A stretch of DNA of 5,745 bases, taken from NCBI GenBank assembly GCA_945869245.1, contig CAMBOY010000204.1, positions 1 to 5,745 on the forward strand. Direction: 5' to 3'. Positions 5,723-5,745 of the stretch are shown piece after piece. The notes under the pieces are model-generated. The model saw nothing but the letters and a program-made list of their open reading frames with translations, had not been told where the DNA came from and made no database searches. Source of the DNA: Hydrogenophaga intermedia (GTDB lineage Bacteria; Pseudomonadota; Gammaproteobacteria; Burkholderiales; Burkholderiaceae_C). A program made the translations under genes and the position numbers. Positions within the stretch are counted from its first letter, which is position 1. Each line of letters begins with the position of its first letter.

Positions 5723-5745
5723 CGCACAATGCCCTGTCACTTGTT

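Noticed and set aside
3539..5745. Intrinsic terminator inside or after the bufferin operon
   Set aside because: No GC-rich stem followed by a T run was found between the genes or in the final 23 bases; it may lie beyond the window.

Overview
The window looks like chromosomal DNA of a betaproteobacterium, most likely Burkholderiales/Comamonadaceae. That is inferred from the high GC content, the codon use, the style of the two-component proteins and the sigma/anti-sigma/bufferin gene arrangement. No marker gene fixes the genus.

Layout. (1) Positions 1 to about 150 hold the 5' end of an IS256-type insertion sequence: the first 31 codons of a transposase on the minus strand plus the probable terminal repeat. 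(2) 241-2323 is a two-gene, plus-strand two-component system, an OmpR-type response regulator and a membrane histidine kinase with overlapping reading frames. (3) 2293-3098 on the minus strand encodes an ECF-like sigma factor and a small zinc-binding (ZAS/zf-HC2) anti-sigma factor that overlap by ATGA. The anti-sigma gene also overlaps the end of the kinase gene tail to tail. (4) A 125-bp divergent intergenic region (3099-3223) separates the sigma gene from a plus-strand operon. (5) 3224-5722 is a compact four-gene operon: a small secreted four-cysteine peptide (DUF2282/BufA1), an MNIO/DUF692 maturase (BufB), its DUF2063 partner (BufC/HvfC) and a DoxX-family membrane protein.

How it may work together. 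The most interesting part is block 3 plus block 5, a bufferin-type RiPP system. From the known biology of the families, BufB with BufC modifies cysteines of the BufA precursor, which is exported to the periplasm and binds metal, copper in the studied cases. The adjacent sigma/anti-sigma pair probably switches the operon on in response to metal or thiol stress sensed through the Cys/His motif of the anti-sigma factor. The DoxX protein is a frequent companion of unknown exact role. The two-component system is probably an independent unit that happens to sit next door. No RNA genes or CRISPR arrays were seen, and nothing is recognisable in the last 23 bases.
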